This document shows positions 1 to 5,841 of a stretch of DNA of 12,045 bases, in pieces. The stretch's first letter is position 1. Each line of letters starts with the position of its first letter. The stretch spans positions 1 to 12,045 of the forward strand of contig DASVQK010000150.1 in the NCBI GenBank assembly GCA_036389105.1. The letters are read 5' to 3'. The position numbers and the translations under genes are program-made. This DNA comes from AC-37 sp036389105. GTDB lineage: Bacteria; Actinomycetota; Thermoleophilia; Solirubrobacterales; Thermoleophilaceae. The notes under the pieces were generated by a model, which did no database searches, was not told the origin of the DNA, and saw nothing but the letters and a program-made list of their open reading frames with translations.

Positions 1-2
1 CC

Positions 3-86
3 GCCGCGATCGCCTCCGGCCAGACCCAGCCGGCCCCCGCGGGCGCGGAGCGGGTGCTCGTCGAGGGGCGAGGCTCGCGTTCGTAG
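3..86 (+). CDS. Possible C-terminal tail of an upstream gene (partial)
   Basis: An open frame enters from the left edge and reads to a TAG at 84-86. The 27 visible residues (ending VLVEGRGSRS) are rich in Ala, Gly and Pro and carry no recognisable motif. The only support is openness from the edge and the fact that the regulator promoter starts just after the stop. The stretch could equally be noncoding, since short open frames are common at this GC content. No function is proposed. Confidence 0.25.
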   Translation, partial: AAIASGQTQPAPAGAERVLVEGRGSRS

Positions 87-87
87 G

Positions 88-105
88 GATTACCCCGAGG
101 TAATC
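88..105. promoter_or_regulatory. Palindromic operator candidate upstream of the XRE regulator
   Basis: A perfect 7-bp inverted repeat, GATTACC (88-94) and GGTAATC (99-105), is separated by the 4-nt spacer CCGA. It is AT-rich against a GC-rich background. Its right arm touches a plausible -35 box (104-109) of the regulator gene that begins at 141. XRE dimers bind palindromes of this size, so autoregulation is the simplest inference. Confidence 0.55.
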
Positions 106-132
106 GACTGGCCTACCCGTGAGGACTAGAGT
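104..132 (+). promoter_or_regulatory. Putative sigma-70 type promoter of the XRE regulator
   Basis: TCGACT (104-109, 4/6 to TTGACA) and TAGAGT (127-132, 4/6 to TATAAT) are spaced by 17 bp. Initiation about seven bases after the -10 box would fall at about 139-141, on the ATG itself, so the transcript may be leaderless. This agrees with the lack of a well-placed Shine-Dalgarno sequence before the ATG. The overlap with the palindrome at 88-105 suggests repression at the -35 box. Confidence 0.4.
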
Positions 133-140
133 CGCCGCGC

Positions 141-950
141 ATGGCCAGGGCGGGCAGTCACGGAAGTGTCGGGCCGCTTCTGCGCGAGTGGCGCGGACGC
201 CGTCGACTGACGCAGCTTCAGCTCGCACTTGACGCGGGGGTCTCGGCCCGCCACCTGAGCTTCGTCGAGACCGGTCGCTCGAAGCCCGGCCGGGAGATGC
301 TCCTGGCGGTCGCCGAGCAGCTTCGCATCCCGCTCCGGGAGCGAAACCAGCTCCTGCTCGCCGCCGGGCACGCTCCGGAGTTTCCCGAGCGCTCCCTCGC
401 CGATCCCGAGCTCGCGCCAGTACGTGAGGCGCTCGATCGAATCCTCGCGGCGCACGAGCCCTACCCGGCGGTCGTATTCGATCGGACCTGGAACGTCGTG
501 GCGACCAACGGTCCGATGGCCGAGTGGGCCGCGGCGGCCGACGTCGACCCCGCGCTGCTCGAGCCGCCGATCAACCTCCTGCGAGCCGGCCTGCATCCAC
601 GCGGGCTGGCGCCGCTGATCGTCAACTTCGCTCAGTGGCGCGCGCACTTCCTGGAGCGCCTGGCGCGACAGATCGCGATCGACGGCGACGAAGACCTGAG
701 GTCGCTGATGGACGAGGTCGCCGCCTATCCGGTGCCCGAGGGCGAGGACGAGGTCGCCACCGACGCCGCGAGCGGCGAGATCCTCGGACCCGTGAGGCTG
801 CGCGCCCCCGCCGGCGGCGAGTGGTCGTTCTTCGGCATGTTCGCGGGCTTCGACACCCCGTTCGAGGTGACCACGTCGGAGCTCGCGATCGAGCTGCTTT
901 TTCCAGCGGACCGAGCGACCGCGGAGGCGCTCGGGAAAGGAGCACCATGA
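141..950 (+). CDS. XRE-family transcriptional regulator with MmyB-like ligand-binding domain
   Basis: This 269-residue protein is a DNA-binding regulator. Residues about 10-70 form an XRE helix-turn-helix: LLREWRGRRRLTQLQLA, the turn GVSARHLSFVETGRSKPG, then AEQLRIPLRERNQLLLAAG. That pattern is typical of the MmyB-type family. Residues about 95-260 match the family's C-terminal PAS-like sensor domain (VVFDRTWNVVATNGPMAEW, later FFGMFAGFDTPFEVTTSELAIELLFP). The ligand is unknown. The ATG at 141 is the natural start because the HTH begins about ten residues later. The stop overlaps the ATG of the next gene (ATGA, 947-950), so the membrane protein is co-expressed. A palindrome beside the promoter suggests autoregulation. 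Family members often control neighbouring oxidoreductase genes, but none is visible here. Confidence 0.9.
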   Translation: MARAGSHGSVGPLLREWRGRRRLTQLQLALDAGVSARHLSFVETGRSKPGREMLLAVAEQLRIPLRERNQLLLAAGHAPEFPERSLADPELAPVREALDRILAAHEPYPAVVFDRTWNVVATNGPMAEWAAAADVDPALLEPPINLLRAGLHPRGLAPLIVNFAQWRAHFLERLARQIAIDGDEDLRSLMDEVAAYPVPEGEDEVATDAASGEILGPVRLRAPAGGEWSFFGMFAGFDTPFEVTTSELAIELLFPADRATAEALGKGAP

Positions 951-1372
951 GCACGATCAACCCCGGAATCGGACGCCTGCTCGCCGGCCTCGGCGGAGTA
1001 CTGCTGATCGGCGCGCTGTTCATGGCGTGGAGCGAGAGCTCCGCCGGCGCCAGCCAGAGCGGTTGGGAGTCGTTGAGCGCCCTCTCCGACGGCCTCCTCC
1101 TGATCGCCGGGCTCCTCGGTCTGGCCGCCGCGATCACGGGCGGGCGCTTCGGCTTCTTCCGGCCGGATCTGTCGCTGGGCGCCACGGCGGACATCGTCAA
1201 CGTGATAGCCGCGATCCTGCTCGCGTGGCTGATCGCGTTCGACTGGCCGTCGGGGGCGAGCCGGGAGGCCGGGGTCTGGCTGGCCTTGATCGCCACGGCG
1301 GCGATCGCCACCGGGGCGGGCGACTTCAAGGTGAGGTCGGTGTTTCCCGCGATCCCCGAAGGCGACCGCTGA
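947..1372 (+). CDS. Small four-helix integral membrane protein, function unknown
   Basis: This 141-residue hydrophobic protein has four predicted membrane spans, at about residues 10-27, 47-64, 80-98 and 109-124. A Ser/Gly-rich loop (SESSAGASQSGWES) joins the first two, and the tail is short and charged. A good ribosome site, AAAGGAG at 936-942, stands 4 nt before the ATG. The ATG overlaps the regulator stop by 4 nt, indicating translational coupling. The same frame is open far upstream inside the regulator gene, but that extension is an out-of-frame shadow. No family is recognised. The pairing suggests a membrane partner or target of the regulator, which is inference only. Confidence 0.8.
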   Translation: MSTINPGIGRLLAGLGGVLLIGALFMAWSESSAGASQSGWESLSALSDGLLLIAGLLGLAAAITGGRFGFFRPDLSLGATADIVNVIAAILLAWLIAFDWPSGASREAGVWLALIATAAIATGAGDFKVRSVFPAIPEGDR

Positions 1373-1539
1373 GAGAAGTGATCGCGATACCCGGAGTAGT
1401 ACCGCCTATGGCAATGCGAAGCGCAGCGAGTGCCTTTGCGCGATCTCGGTAAACGTGGTCTGATGTGCCTGGCAGCTGGGGCGCGTCGGACTGGCAACCG
1501 CGCCGTGGGCACCTGAGTTATCTAGCCGAAGGACAGTCG
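1373..1539. other. Intergenic stretch with weak promoter-like boxes
   Basis: The stretch holds no credible gene. TTGCGC (1436-1441) and TCTGAT (1459-1464), spaced by 17 bp, could be a weak promoter for the FG-GAP gene. An 11-base match to the later tRNA-end repeat, GTAGTACCGCC at 1396-1406, is too short to interpret. No terminator with a T-tract follows the membrane-protein stop. Confidence 0.35.
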
Positions 1540-2274
1540 ATGCGCGTCAAGTTCGTGAACAAGTTCAGTGGTCTCTGCAGATTTTCGGTTCAGTGGAACG
1601 GCGGACAGACGGACAAGACCAGGCTCCTGCGTGCGTTCAACGCCGGCCAGCAACACGAAGTCGGAATTCCGCCTGACACCGAGGAGATCGACCTGTCGTC
1701 CTACGGCATTCCCACCGGCCAATCCTGCTGGGCACGCGCATACGCCGTGACGGTTCACGACTCCGGCAGCAACTTCAACTATGACCCGCGGTCCACACAG
1801 ACGCCGTGCTACACGCTGTCCGACTCATATGTCCCCGAGCAGCCACAGTTCGAGCTGACGAATTGGAACCCCGCTGAGGCGCTCGCCGCCATCGTGCTCG
1901 ACGTCGTGTCGCGTCCCCACGGCTCGAACTACCAGCAGTTCCTGCTCCAGACCGGCACGCCGATCTCCGAGCAGGACGCGGCCGCCAACTTCGACTTCGC
2001 CTGCGGCGACTTCAACGGCGACGGAAGGCCCGACCTGCTCTGCCTGAAGAAGACGAGCACCGGGACCGGGGCGCTCGAGGTGCACGTCCTCTCGGGAGCC
2101 TCGAACTACCAGCAGTTCCTGCTCCAGACCGGCACGCCGATCTCCGAGCAGGACGCCGCCGCCAACTTCGACTTCGCCTGCGGCGACTTCAACGGCGACG
2201 GAAGGCCCGACCTGCTCTGCCTGAAGAAGACGAGCACCGGGACCGGGACGCTCGAGGTGCACGTCCTCGCGTAG
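1540..2274 (+). CDS. FG-GAP/VCBS-type repeat protein with tandem Ca-binding loops
   Basis: This 244-residue protein has two parts. Residues 1-128 form an unrecognised, probably beta-rich domain (VKFVNKFSGLCRFSVQWNGG) with four cysteines. Residues 129-187 and 188-244 are two almost identical 59-residue repeats, each with the calcium-loop pattern DFNGDGRPD (157-165 and 216-224) typical of FG-GAP/VCBS beta-propeller blades. Two blades are far fewer than the seven of a closed propeller. The ATG at 1540 is chosen because GAAGGA (1528-1533) lies 6 nt upstream. A GTG at 1465 would add 25 residues with no ribosome site. No signal peptide is visible, which is unusual for this family, since most members act outside the cell. 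The role is unknown; adhesion or lectin-like binding is possible. Confidence 0.75.
   Translation: MRVKFVNKFSGLCRFSVQWNGGQTDKTRLLRAFNAGQQHEVGIPPDTEEIDLSSYGIPTGQSCWARAYAVTVHDSGSNFNYDPRSTQTPCYTLSDSYVPEQPQFELTNWNPAEALAAIVLDVVSRPHGSNYQQFLLQTGTPISEQDAAANFDFACGDFNGDGRPDLLCLKKTSTGTGALEVHVLSGASNYQQFLLQTGTPISEQDAAANFDFACGDFNGDGRPDLLCLKKTSTGTGTLEVHVLA
1924..2271 (+). repeat. Near-identical 177-bp tandem duplication
   Basis: Copy 1 is 1924-2100 and copy 2 is 2101-2271, with the end of copy 2 cut by the stop codon. Over about the first 165 bases only two mismatches are seen: the third base of an Asp-Ala codon pair, and GCG to ACG (Ala to Thr). The duplication is in frame and encodes one FG-GAP-type blade each time. 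Near identity, including silent positions, indicates a recent duplication or gene conversion. Confidence 0.9.
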
Positions 2275-2287
2275 AACACCGGGAGGA

Positions 2288-2304
2288 CCCTGCGACTCGC
2301 AGGG
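2288..2304 (+). terminator. Hairpin after the FG-GAP gene, possible terminator
   Basis: CCCTGC (2288-2293) pairs with GCAGGG (2299-2304) around a GACTC loop, 14 nt after the stop at 2274. No T-tract follows, so it is a weak candidate for an intrinsic terminator in a GC-rich genome. Confidence 0.4.
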
Positions 2305-2389
2305 CTTGGGCAAGGACTCGACCCGTTAGCCGATCCGCTCCACTGGCTCGATGATGAGCGACCTTCGACGAACCCTATGCTCCGGGGAC

Positions 2390-2830
2390 ATGACGATTCA
2401 GCGGATGGACAACGTTCTCATCGTCGTCGACGACCTCGAGGCTGCCAAAGCGTTCTTCGCCGAACTCGGTATGGAGCTGGAACGCGAGACGCAAGTCGAG
2501 GGGCCGTGGGTGGGCCAGGTCGTCGGGCTCGACGACGTCCGTGCCGACATCGCCATGATGCGGACCCCGGACGGCAACGGCCGGGTTGAGCTGTCGAAGT
2601 TCCACACGCCGCCGGCGGTCAGAGCCGAGCCGGAAAGCGCGCCGGCGAACGCGCTGGGCATACGCCGGATCATGTTCACTGTCGACGACATCGACGACGT
2701 CGTTGCCCGCCTGCGCAGCCACGGTGCCGAGCTCGTCGGCGAGATCGCGCAGTACGAGGACATCTACCGGCTCTGCTTCCTGCGTGGCCCCGAGGGCATC
2801 ATCATCGGACTGGCCGAGCAGCTCAGCTGA
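2390..2830 (+). CDS. VOC superfamily (glyoxalase/dioxygenase-fold) protein
   Basis: This 146-residue protein has two beta-alpha-beta-beta-beta modules. The first runs over about residues 1-65 (MDNVLIVVDDLEAAKAFFAE, RVELSKF). The second covers about residues 88-146 (GIRRIMFTVDDIDDVVARL, then YRLCFLRGPEG ending LAEQLS). This is the standard layout of glyoxalase/bleomycin-resistance family proteins. The first-strand metal position normally held by His is Asn (MDN), so a classical metal triad is not obvious and the substrate cannot be named. The ATG at 2390 follows CCGGGGA and begins at the conserved MTIQRMDNV. An upstream in-frame ATG at 2351 adds 13 unconserved residues with no ribosome site. 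It is a single gene with no coupled neighbour. Confidence 0.88.
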   Translation: MTIQRMDNVLIVVDDLEAAKAFFAELGMELERETQVEGPWVGQVVGLDDVRADIAMMRTPDGNGRVELSKFHTPPAVRAEPESAPANALGIRRIMFTVDDIDDVVARLRSHGAELVGEIAQYEDIYRLCFLRGPEGIIIGLAEQLS

Positions 2831-2923
2831 AACCTCCCTGGGTGCGTGCGGCCGGGGCGGCCCGGACGTACTGGCCATCGTCCGCTCGGTGGAGGACTCG
2901 CCGCGCGGCTCCGCAGCAAGCAC

Positions 2924-2948
2924 GAAGCCCGCTGCTGGAGCGGGCTTC
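2924..2948 (-). terminator. Strong hairpin next to the tRNA-end copy; likely tRNA terminator left by integration
   Basis: GAAGCCCGCT (2924-2933) pairs perfectly over 10 bp with AGCGGGCTTC (2939-2948) around a 5-nt loop. It sits 4 bp beyond the duplicated tRNA-Glu 3' end, where a terminator for a minus-strand tRNA would stand. The intact tRNA at 5492-5564 has no comparable hairpin after its 3' end. The inference is that this was the original tRNA-Glu terminator, displaced by the insertion. Confidence 0.55.
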
Positions 2949-2952
2949 ACGT

Positions 2953-2974
2953 AGTACCGCCACGGGGATTCGAA
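2953..2974. repeat. Distal attachment-site copy: duplicated 3' end of tRNA-Glu
   Basis: These 22 bp are identical to 5490-5511. They run from the base after the tRNA discriminator position through the acceptor strand into the T-loop (AGTACCGCC ... GATTCGAA). Identity stops at 2974, inside the T-arm, so this is not a complete tRNA. Direct repeats of a tRNA 3' end are the usual trace of tyrosine-recombinase integration. Confidence 0.65.
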
Positions 2975-3188
2975 GGGTCGGCCGCGAGGCTCCAGCGAGC
3001 GCCGCGGCGGGCAGTAGCTGGGACCGCTGACCGCTACGAGCCGCTAGCGACCGCTGGCGTGCACCCCGCGTTGTCCCGCCATTGTCCCGCCGAACCCAGG
3101 GCCGTCGTCGATCGGCCACTCGACCCGCGCGGCCGCCAGAAGTACCGCTGGGGGTTCGAGGGCCCGTCGCGCTGGCGGCGTGCAGGCG

Positions 3189-4367
3189 CTACGCAGCGCT
3201 CGCGGCCGCGAGCTCGCGGCTGCGCACGAGCGTCGGTACGGACGACCAAGACATCTCCGCGGAGGCGCGCGCGGACACGGATCTGACCGTGCCGAGCAGC
3301 ATCACGTGGGTCCCGAGGGGGATGCTGCCGGCGACCTCGCACTCGAAGTTGATCGGCAGCCACGGCACCTGCGGCGGCGACTCGCCGCCGCGCCCGGCCA
3401 GCGTGGCCCGCTCGGACCACGCGGCCTTCGAGGGGTGCTCGCGAAGCGAGCTGTTGCCGGCGAAGCGGATCGCGTCGAGGACCGGCTCGGCGGAGAAAGG
3501 AACGCCGCAGGTGAAGCGGCCGCTCGCCTCGATCATTGACAGGGTCGCCCGTGGGCGGTAGCGCTCGTTTATCGCCGCGTACGCGATGCACGGCGCGATC
3601 GTCAGCGGGCGATCGCACACCACGGTCGTCGAGCCGCACGGCATGACGTTGACCGCGCCGCCGAGCCGCGACGCGATCATGCCGACCGACGCAGGGAAGA
3701 AGCACGGCCACCGTGCGTCGTCGTTCGACACCGCGGAGACTGCGGACCGCGATTCGATCCGCTTGACTGCGAACCCGTCCGCGACCTCGTCGGGCTCGAA
3801 CGCCACGGTCCCGCGCGCCGGGAAGCGGTAATCGGAAGTGTACGGCTTCACGTATCCGTCCTCCGGTAGGGCGGGGGATGCTGGCGGCTGGGGCTCGCCG
3901 AGGCCGGGCGTATACCCCGGGAGCGCCGTCCAGGCGATCTGGGTGCGGCCGCTCGCGATGTCCTCGCGGAGCTGGATCGTGCGGATCTCCAAGAAGTAGA
4001 TCCGGCGGTCGTGGACGTCGACCCACGGAGACGCGTAGACCGTCTCGCCGCCGCCGTCGACGAAGGACTCCGGGAAGACCGCCTCGTATACGAGGTACGC
4101 CGAGTTGAGCCTCGCGATCGGCGCGGTCAGGCAGGCCCTGGTGGAGAGCGACGCGTCCGCGCCCAGCTGGATCGCCGCGGCGCCGGTCCGCTCGAGGCGG
4201 TCGACGAGCTCGCGATGCGCCGAGGATCGCCTGTTCAGGCTGAGAGCGATGACGTACGGGAACCGGTTGACGATCGACGCGCCGCGCACACGTACCGCGA
4301 CCGCGTCGCGGCCCGAGCCCGTCGAGACGACGCACTCAGAGAGCGGAAAGAACGCCGACTCGGTCAC
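3189..4367 (-). CDS. Flavin-reductase-like (FMN-binding split-barrel) protein, apparently double-domain
   Basis: This 392-residue protein begins with GTG (4367-4365), which overlaps the epimerase TGA as GTGA. The C-terminal half (about 225-370) resembles flavin-reductase-like domains: ASRLGGAVNVMPCGSTTVVCD, IAYAAINERYRPRATLSMIE, SGRFTCGVPF, and INFECEVAGSIPLGTHVMLLG near the end. The N-terminal half (about 1-150) shows a looser version (ASIVNRFPYVIALSLN, RLNSAYLVYEAVFPE, YFLEIRTIQL), suggesting an internal duplication. A Pro-rich linker lies around 155-175. Known relatives bind FMN and act as reductases, but catalytic use of NAD(P)H cannot be shown here. The longer frame extending into the epimerase gene is a shadow. 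Partner and pathway are unknown; coupling to a sugar epimerase is unusual. Confidence 0.65.
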   Translation of the reverse strand: MTESAFFPLSECVVSTGSGRDAVAVRVRGASIVNRFPYVIALSLNRRSSAHRELVDRLERTGAAAIQLGADASLSTRACLTAPIARLNSAYLVYEAVFPESFVDGGGETVYASPWVDVHDRRIYFLEIRTIQLREDIASGRTQIAWTALPGYTPGLGEPQPPASPALPEDGYVKPYTSDYRFPARGTVAFEPDEVADGFAVKRIESRSAVSAVSNDDARWPCFFPASVGMIASRLGGAVNVMPCGSTTVVCDRPLTIAPCIAYAAINERYRPRATLSMIEASGRFTCGVPFSAEPVLDAIRFAGNSSLREHPSKAAWSERATLAGRGGESPPQVPWLPINFECEVAGSIPLGTHVMLLGTVRSVSARASAEMSWSSVPTLVRSRELAAASAA

Positions 4368-5500
4368 GCGAGCGCGCCGGCCGCGCGGTGCTCGGCGCCC
4401 TCGCGCCACCACTCGATCGTGCGGCGGAGCCCCTCCTCGAGGTCGACGCGCGTTTCGAAGCCGAGCGCCTCGCGCGCCCGGCTGACGTTCGCGAGCCGGC
4501 GCGGGACGGGGTTCAGGGGTGCCTGGTCGCGTGCGAACCGCGGCGCGGCCCGGCCGCCGGCCACGTCGACCAGCAGATGCGCCAGGTCGCCGAGCGAGGT
4601 CTCGACCCCGCTGCCGACGTTGAAGACGCCGGCGTCGACTCGCGCCGCCGCGGCTAGGAGGTTCGCGCGCGCGGCGTCCTCGACGTACACCCAGTCCATC
4701 GTCTGTCCTCCGTCGCCGATGACGAGCGGCGCCTCGCCGCGCTCGACGAGCTCGATCCAGCGCGGCAGGACCTCGGCGTAACGGCCGGCACGGTCCAGAC
4801 GCGGGCCGAAGAGGTTGAAGTAGCGCAGCGCGACGTATCTGAGCCCGTGCGAGGCGTGGAACGAACGGAGCATGCCTTCGCCGAGCGACTTGAGCGCGCC
4901 GTAGAGCGAGGTGTCGCAGTAGGGATGTTGCGTCTCCGGGGTCGGGAATTGCTCGGCGGCCCCATACACCGACGCCGAGGACGCGAAGACGACCTTGCCG
5001 ACGCCCTGCGCCAGGGCGGCCTCGATGACGTTGAGCGTCCCGTCCGCCATCGTCGAGATCGCCTCGGCAGGATCGGCCGCGCAGGCCGGGATCCGGAGCG
5101 CCGCGAGGTGGAACACGACGTCGGCGTGCTCGAGCGCGCACTCGACAGCCCGCCGCTCCCGGATGTCCGCCTCGAGCAACGTGACCGACCCCCGCTCCAT
5201 CGCCCCGGCCAGGTTCTCCGGACGCCCGCGCACGAAGTTGTCGACGACCAGCACCTCGGCGCCCGCGTCGACCAGGAGGTCGGCCAGGTGCGACCCCAGG
5301 AAGCCGGCGCCGCCGGTGATGGCCGCGCGTCGCGAGGCGAGCGCGTCACGAGCCGCCGCGTCCCCCAGCGGTGCCGTCCCTGGCCCGGATCGATGACGCC
5401 TTGCCACCCAATGAAGGTAATCGAGGTGGCTCGTGGGCGCAAACGCCTCGGGGTCCGGGGTCGCGGTGACCCGAGGCGCGGGTCGAGCGAGTACCGCCAC
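4364..5500 (-). CDS. NAD-dependent epimerase/dehydratase (extended SDR, UDP-sugar 4-epimerase-like)
   Basis: As drawn from GTG 5500 this protein has 378 residues. It carries the Rossmann motif TGGAGFLG (62-69), an acidic cofactor site VVDNF (85-89), ADIRE (111-115), FHLAAL (130-135), the SSASVYG segment (174-180) and the catalytic Y200-GAL-K204. YFNLFGPR (227-234) and DWVYVEDAARAN (269-280) are typical of UDP-glucose/UDP-glucuronate 4-epimerases and related sugar-nucleotide dehydratases. The exact substrate is not decidable. The start is uncertain: GTG 5500 lies inside the tRNA-Glu 3' end, while an in-frame GTG at 5407 gives 347 residues; neither has a ribosome site. Third positions stay GC-rich from about 5470 inward, so coding probably extends above 5407, and the 5' end may have been altered by integration. 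The stop overlaps the next gene. Confidence 0.85.
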   Translation of the reverse strand: MAVLARPAPRVTATPDPEAFAPTSHLDYLHWVARRHRSGPGTAPLGDAAARDALASRRAAITGGAGFLGSHLADLLVDAGAEVLVVDNFVRGRPENLAGAMERGSVTLLEADIRERRAVECALEHADVVFHLAALRIPACAADPAEAISTMADGTLNVIEAALAQGVGKVVFASSASVYGAAEQFPTPETQHPYCDTSLYGALKSLGEGMLRSFHASHGLRYVALRYFNLFGPRLDRAGRYAEVLPRWIELVERGEAPLVIGDGGQTMDWVYVEDAARANLLAAAARVDAGVFNVGSGVETSLGDLAHLLVDVAGGRAAPRFARDQAPLNPVPRRLANVSRAREALGFETRVDLEEGLRRTIEWWREGAEHRAAGALA

Positions 5501-5511
5501 GGGGATTCGAA
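5490..5511. repeat. Proximal attachment-site copy at the tRNA-Glu 3' end
   Basis: This is an exact 22-bp match to 2953-2974. It covers the last 20 nt of the tRNA plus 2 nt downstream. The tRNA remains complete, so integration restored its 3' end. Confidence 0.65.
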
Positions 5512-5564
5512 CCCCGGTTTCCGCCGTGAGAGGGCGGCGTCCTAGTCCCCTAGACGATGGCGGC
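5492..5564 (-). tRNA. tRNA-Glu (anticodon CTC)
   Basis: Read on the minus strand, the 73 nt fold as a cloverleaf. The acceptor GCCGCCA pairs with TGGCGGT (one G-U), and the D-stem GTCT pairs with GGAC. The anticodon arm is CCGCC-CTCTCAC-GGCGG with anticodon CTC at positions 34-36. The T-arm is CGGGG-TTCGAAT-CCCCG and the discriminator is A. CCA is not encoded. It is transcribed divergently from the B12 operon and its 3' end serves as the presumed integration site. Confidence 0.96.
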
Positions 5565-5575
5565 CTGGGCGCCGG

Positions 5576-5604
5576 ATTCTAGACGCGCCTCCGGCGAGCG
5601 CCAA
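5576..5604 (-). promoter_or_regulatory. Promoter of tRNA-Glu
   Basis: On the minus strand, TTGGCG (5604-5599) and TAGAAT (5581-5576) are spaced by 17 bp. Initiation near 5569 would be about 5 nt before the mature tRNA 5' end, a normal layout for a tRNA gene. Confidence 0.6.
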
Positions 5605-5634
5605 TGCGTTATCGGCCGCCGGCCGACGCGGCTG

Positions 5635-5640
5635 TATGCT
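5635..5640 (+). promoter_or_regulatory. Candidate -10 box of the B12 operon
   Basis: TATGCT (5635-5640) lies just before the riboswitch and would start transcription near 5647. The best -35 at 17-bp spacing (TCGGCC, 5612-5617) is poor, so assignment rests mainly on position. Confidence 0.35.
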
Positions 5641-5646
5641 CCTCCT

Positions 5647-5810
5647 CGTCAGCGGCTGGTGGTGAGGGAAGTCCGGTGAGAATCCGGCGCGGTCCCGCCA
5701 CTGTGACCGGCTAGGCCTGCCGCACGAAAGCCACTGGGGAGCTCCGCTCCCTGGGAAGGCGCGGAAGGGCGAAACCGGGAGCCAGGAGACCTGCCTCCGG
5801 CCGACAGCCA
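5647..5810 (+). ncRNA. Cobalamin (B12) riboswitch
   Basis: The conserved core is plain: GAAGTCCGGTGAGAATCCGG starting at 5669, GCGGTCCCGCCACTGTGACC to 5708, a second GCCACTG (5730-5736), GGGAAGGCG (5753-5761), GAAACCGGGA (5771-5780), and the B12 box GCCAGGAGACCTGCC (5781-5795). The order and spacing fit the adenosyl/methylcobalamin class. It lies in the leader of the following secreted-protein and ECF transporter operon, so corrinoid-dependent repression of that operon is expected. The outer ends are approximate. Confidence 0.95.
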
Positions 5811-5814
5811 CGAT

Positions 5815-5832
5815 CCCTCGCGGAAGGGGAGG
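5815..5832 (+). promoter_or_regulatory. Candidate ribosome-site sequestering hairpin downstream of the B12 box
   Basis: AAGGGGAGG (5824-5832) is the ribosome site for the ATG at 5842, with 9-nt spacing. CCCTC at 5815-5819 can pair with AGGG (5825-5828) or GAGG (5829-5832) and mask it. No T-tract follows, so the riboswitch probably acts on translation initiation rather than on termination. Confidence 0.45.
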
Positions 5833-5841
5833 CTAAATCCA

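Larger units (their letters stand above)
2831..3188. other. Gene-free stretch with island-end features
   Basis: About 360 bp holds no convincing gene. In order it carries a strong hairpin (2924-2948), a copy of the tRNA-Glu 3' end (2953-2974), repeats of CCGCT (3022-3055), two direct copies of TTGTCCCGCC (3071-3080 and 3082-3091, 11-bp period), and a degenerate tRNA-end-like sequence (3141-3160). The open frames here lack sensible domains and ribosome sites. It is best read as the left end of an integrated element. Confidence 0.6.
2953..5511. mobile_element. Putative small genomic island bounded by tRNA-Glu direct repeats
   Basis: The two 22-bp copies are offset by 2,537 bp. The unit holds the epimerase and the flavin-reductase-like gene, both on the minus strand and coupled, plus a gene-free end with short direct repeats that could be recombinase or arm sites. 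The intact tRNA sits at one end and the orphan 3' fragment with a terminator-like hairpin at the other, which is the expected polarity for integration. No integrase or excisionase is visible, so it would be a decayed or dependent element. An alternative is an old tRNA duplication followed by decay. Confidence 0.5.

Noticed and set aside
1396..1406. 11-base match to the tRNA-end repeat
   Set aside because: It is too short, does not extend into the T-arm, and could arise by chance.
622..1512. Long minus-strand open frame (296 residues)
   Set aside because: It is Arg/Pro/Ser-rich and antisense to the regulator and membrane-protein genes, with no domain or ribosome site; typical shadow at high GC.
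1465..1539. Upstream GTG start for the FG-GAP-type protein
   Set aside because: It has no ribosome site; the ATG at 1540 has GAAGGA at good spacing and begins the structured sequence.
2953..3025. Second complete tRNA
   Set aside because: Only the 3' end matches tRNA-Glu. Beyond the T-loop the sequence cannot form T, anticodon or D arms.
4368..5141. N-terminal extension of the flavin-reductase-like frame
   Set aside because: It is a low-complexity Arg-rich translation overlapping the epimerase. The GTGA overlap at 4364-4367 gives a natural start.
5468..5484. Hairpin GACCCG/CGGGTC after the tRNA-Glu 3' end
   Set aside because: It has a 6-bp stem with no T-tract and lies inside the probable epimerase coding frame.
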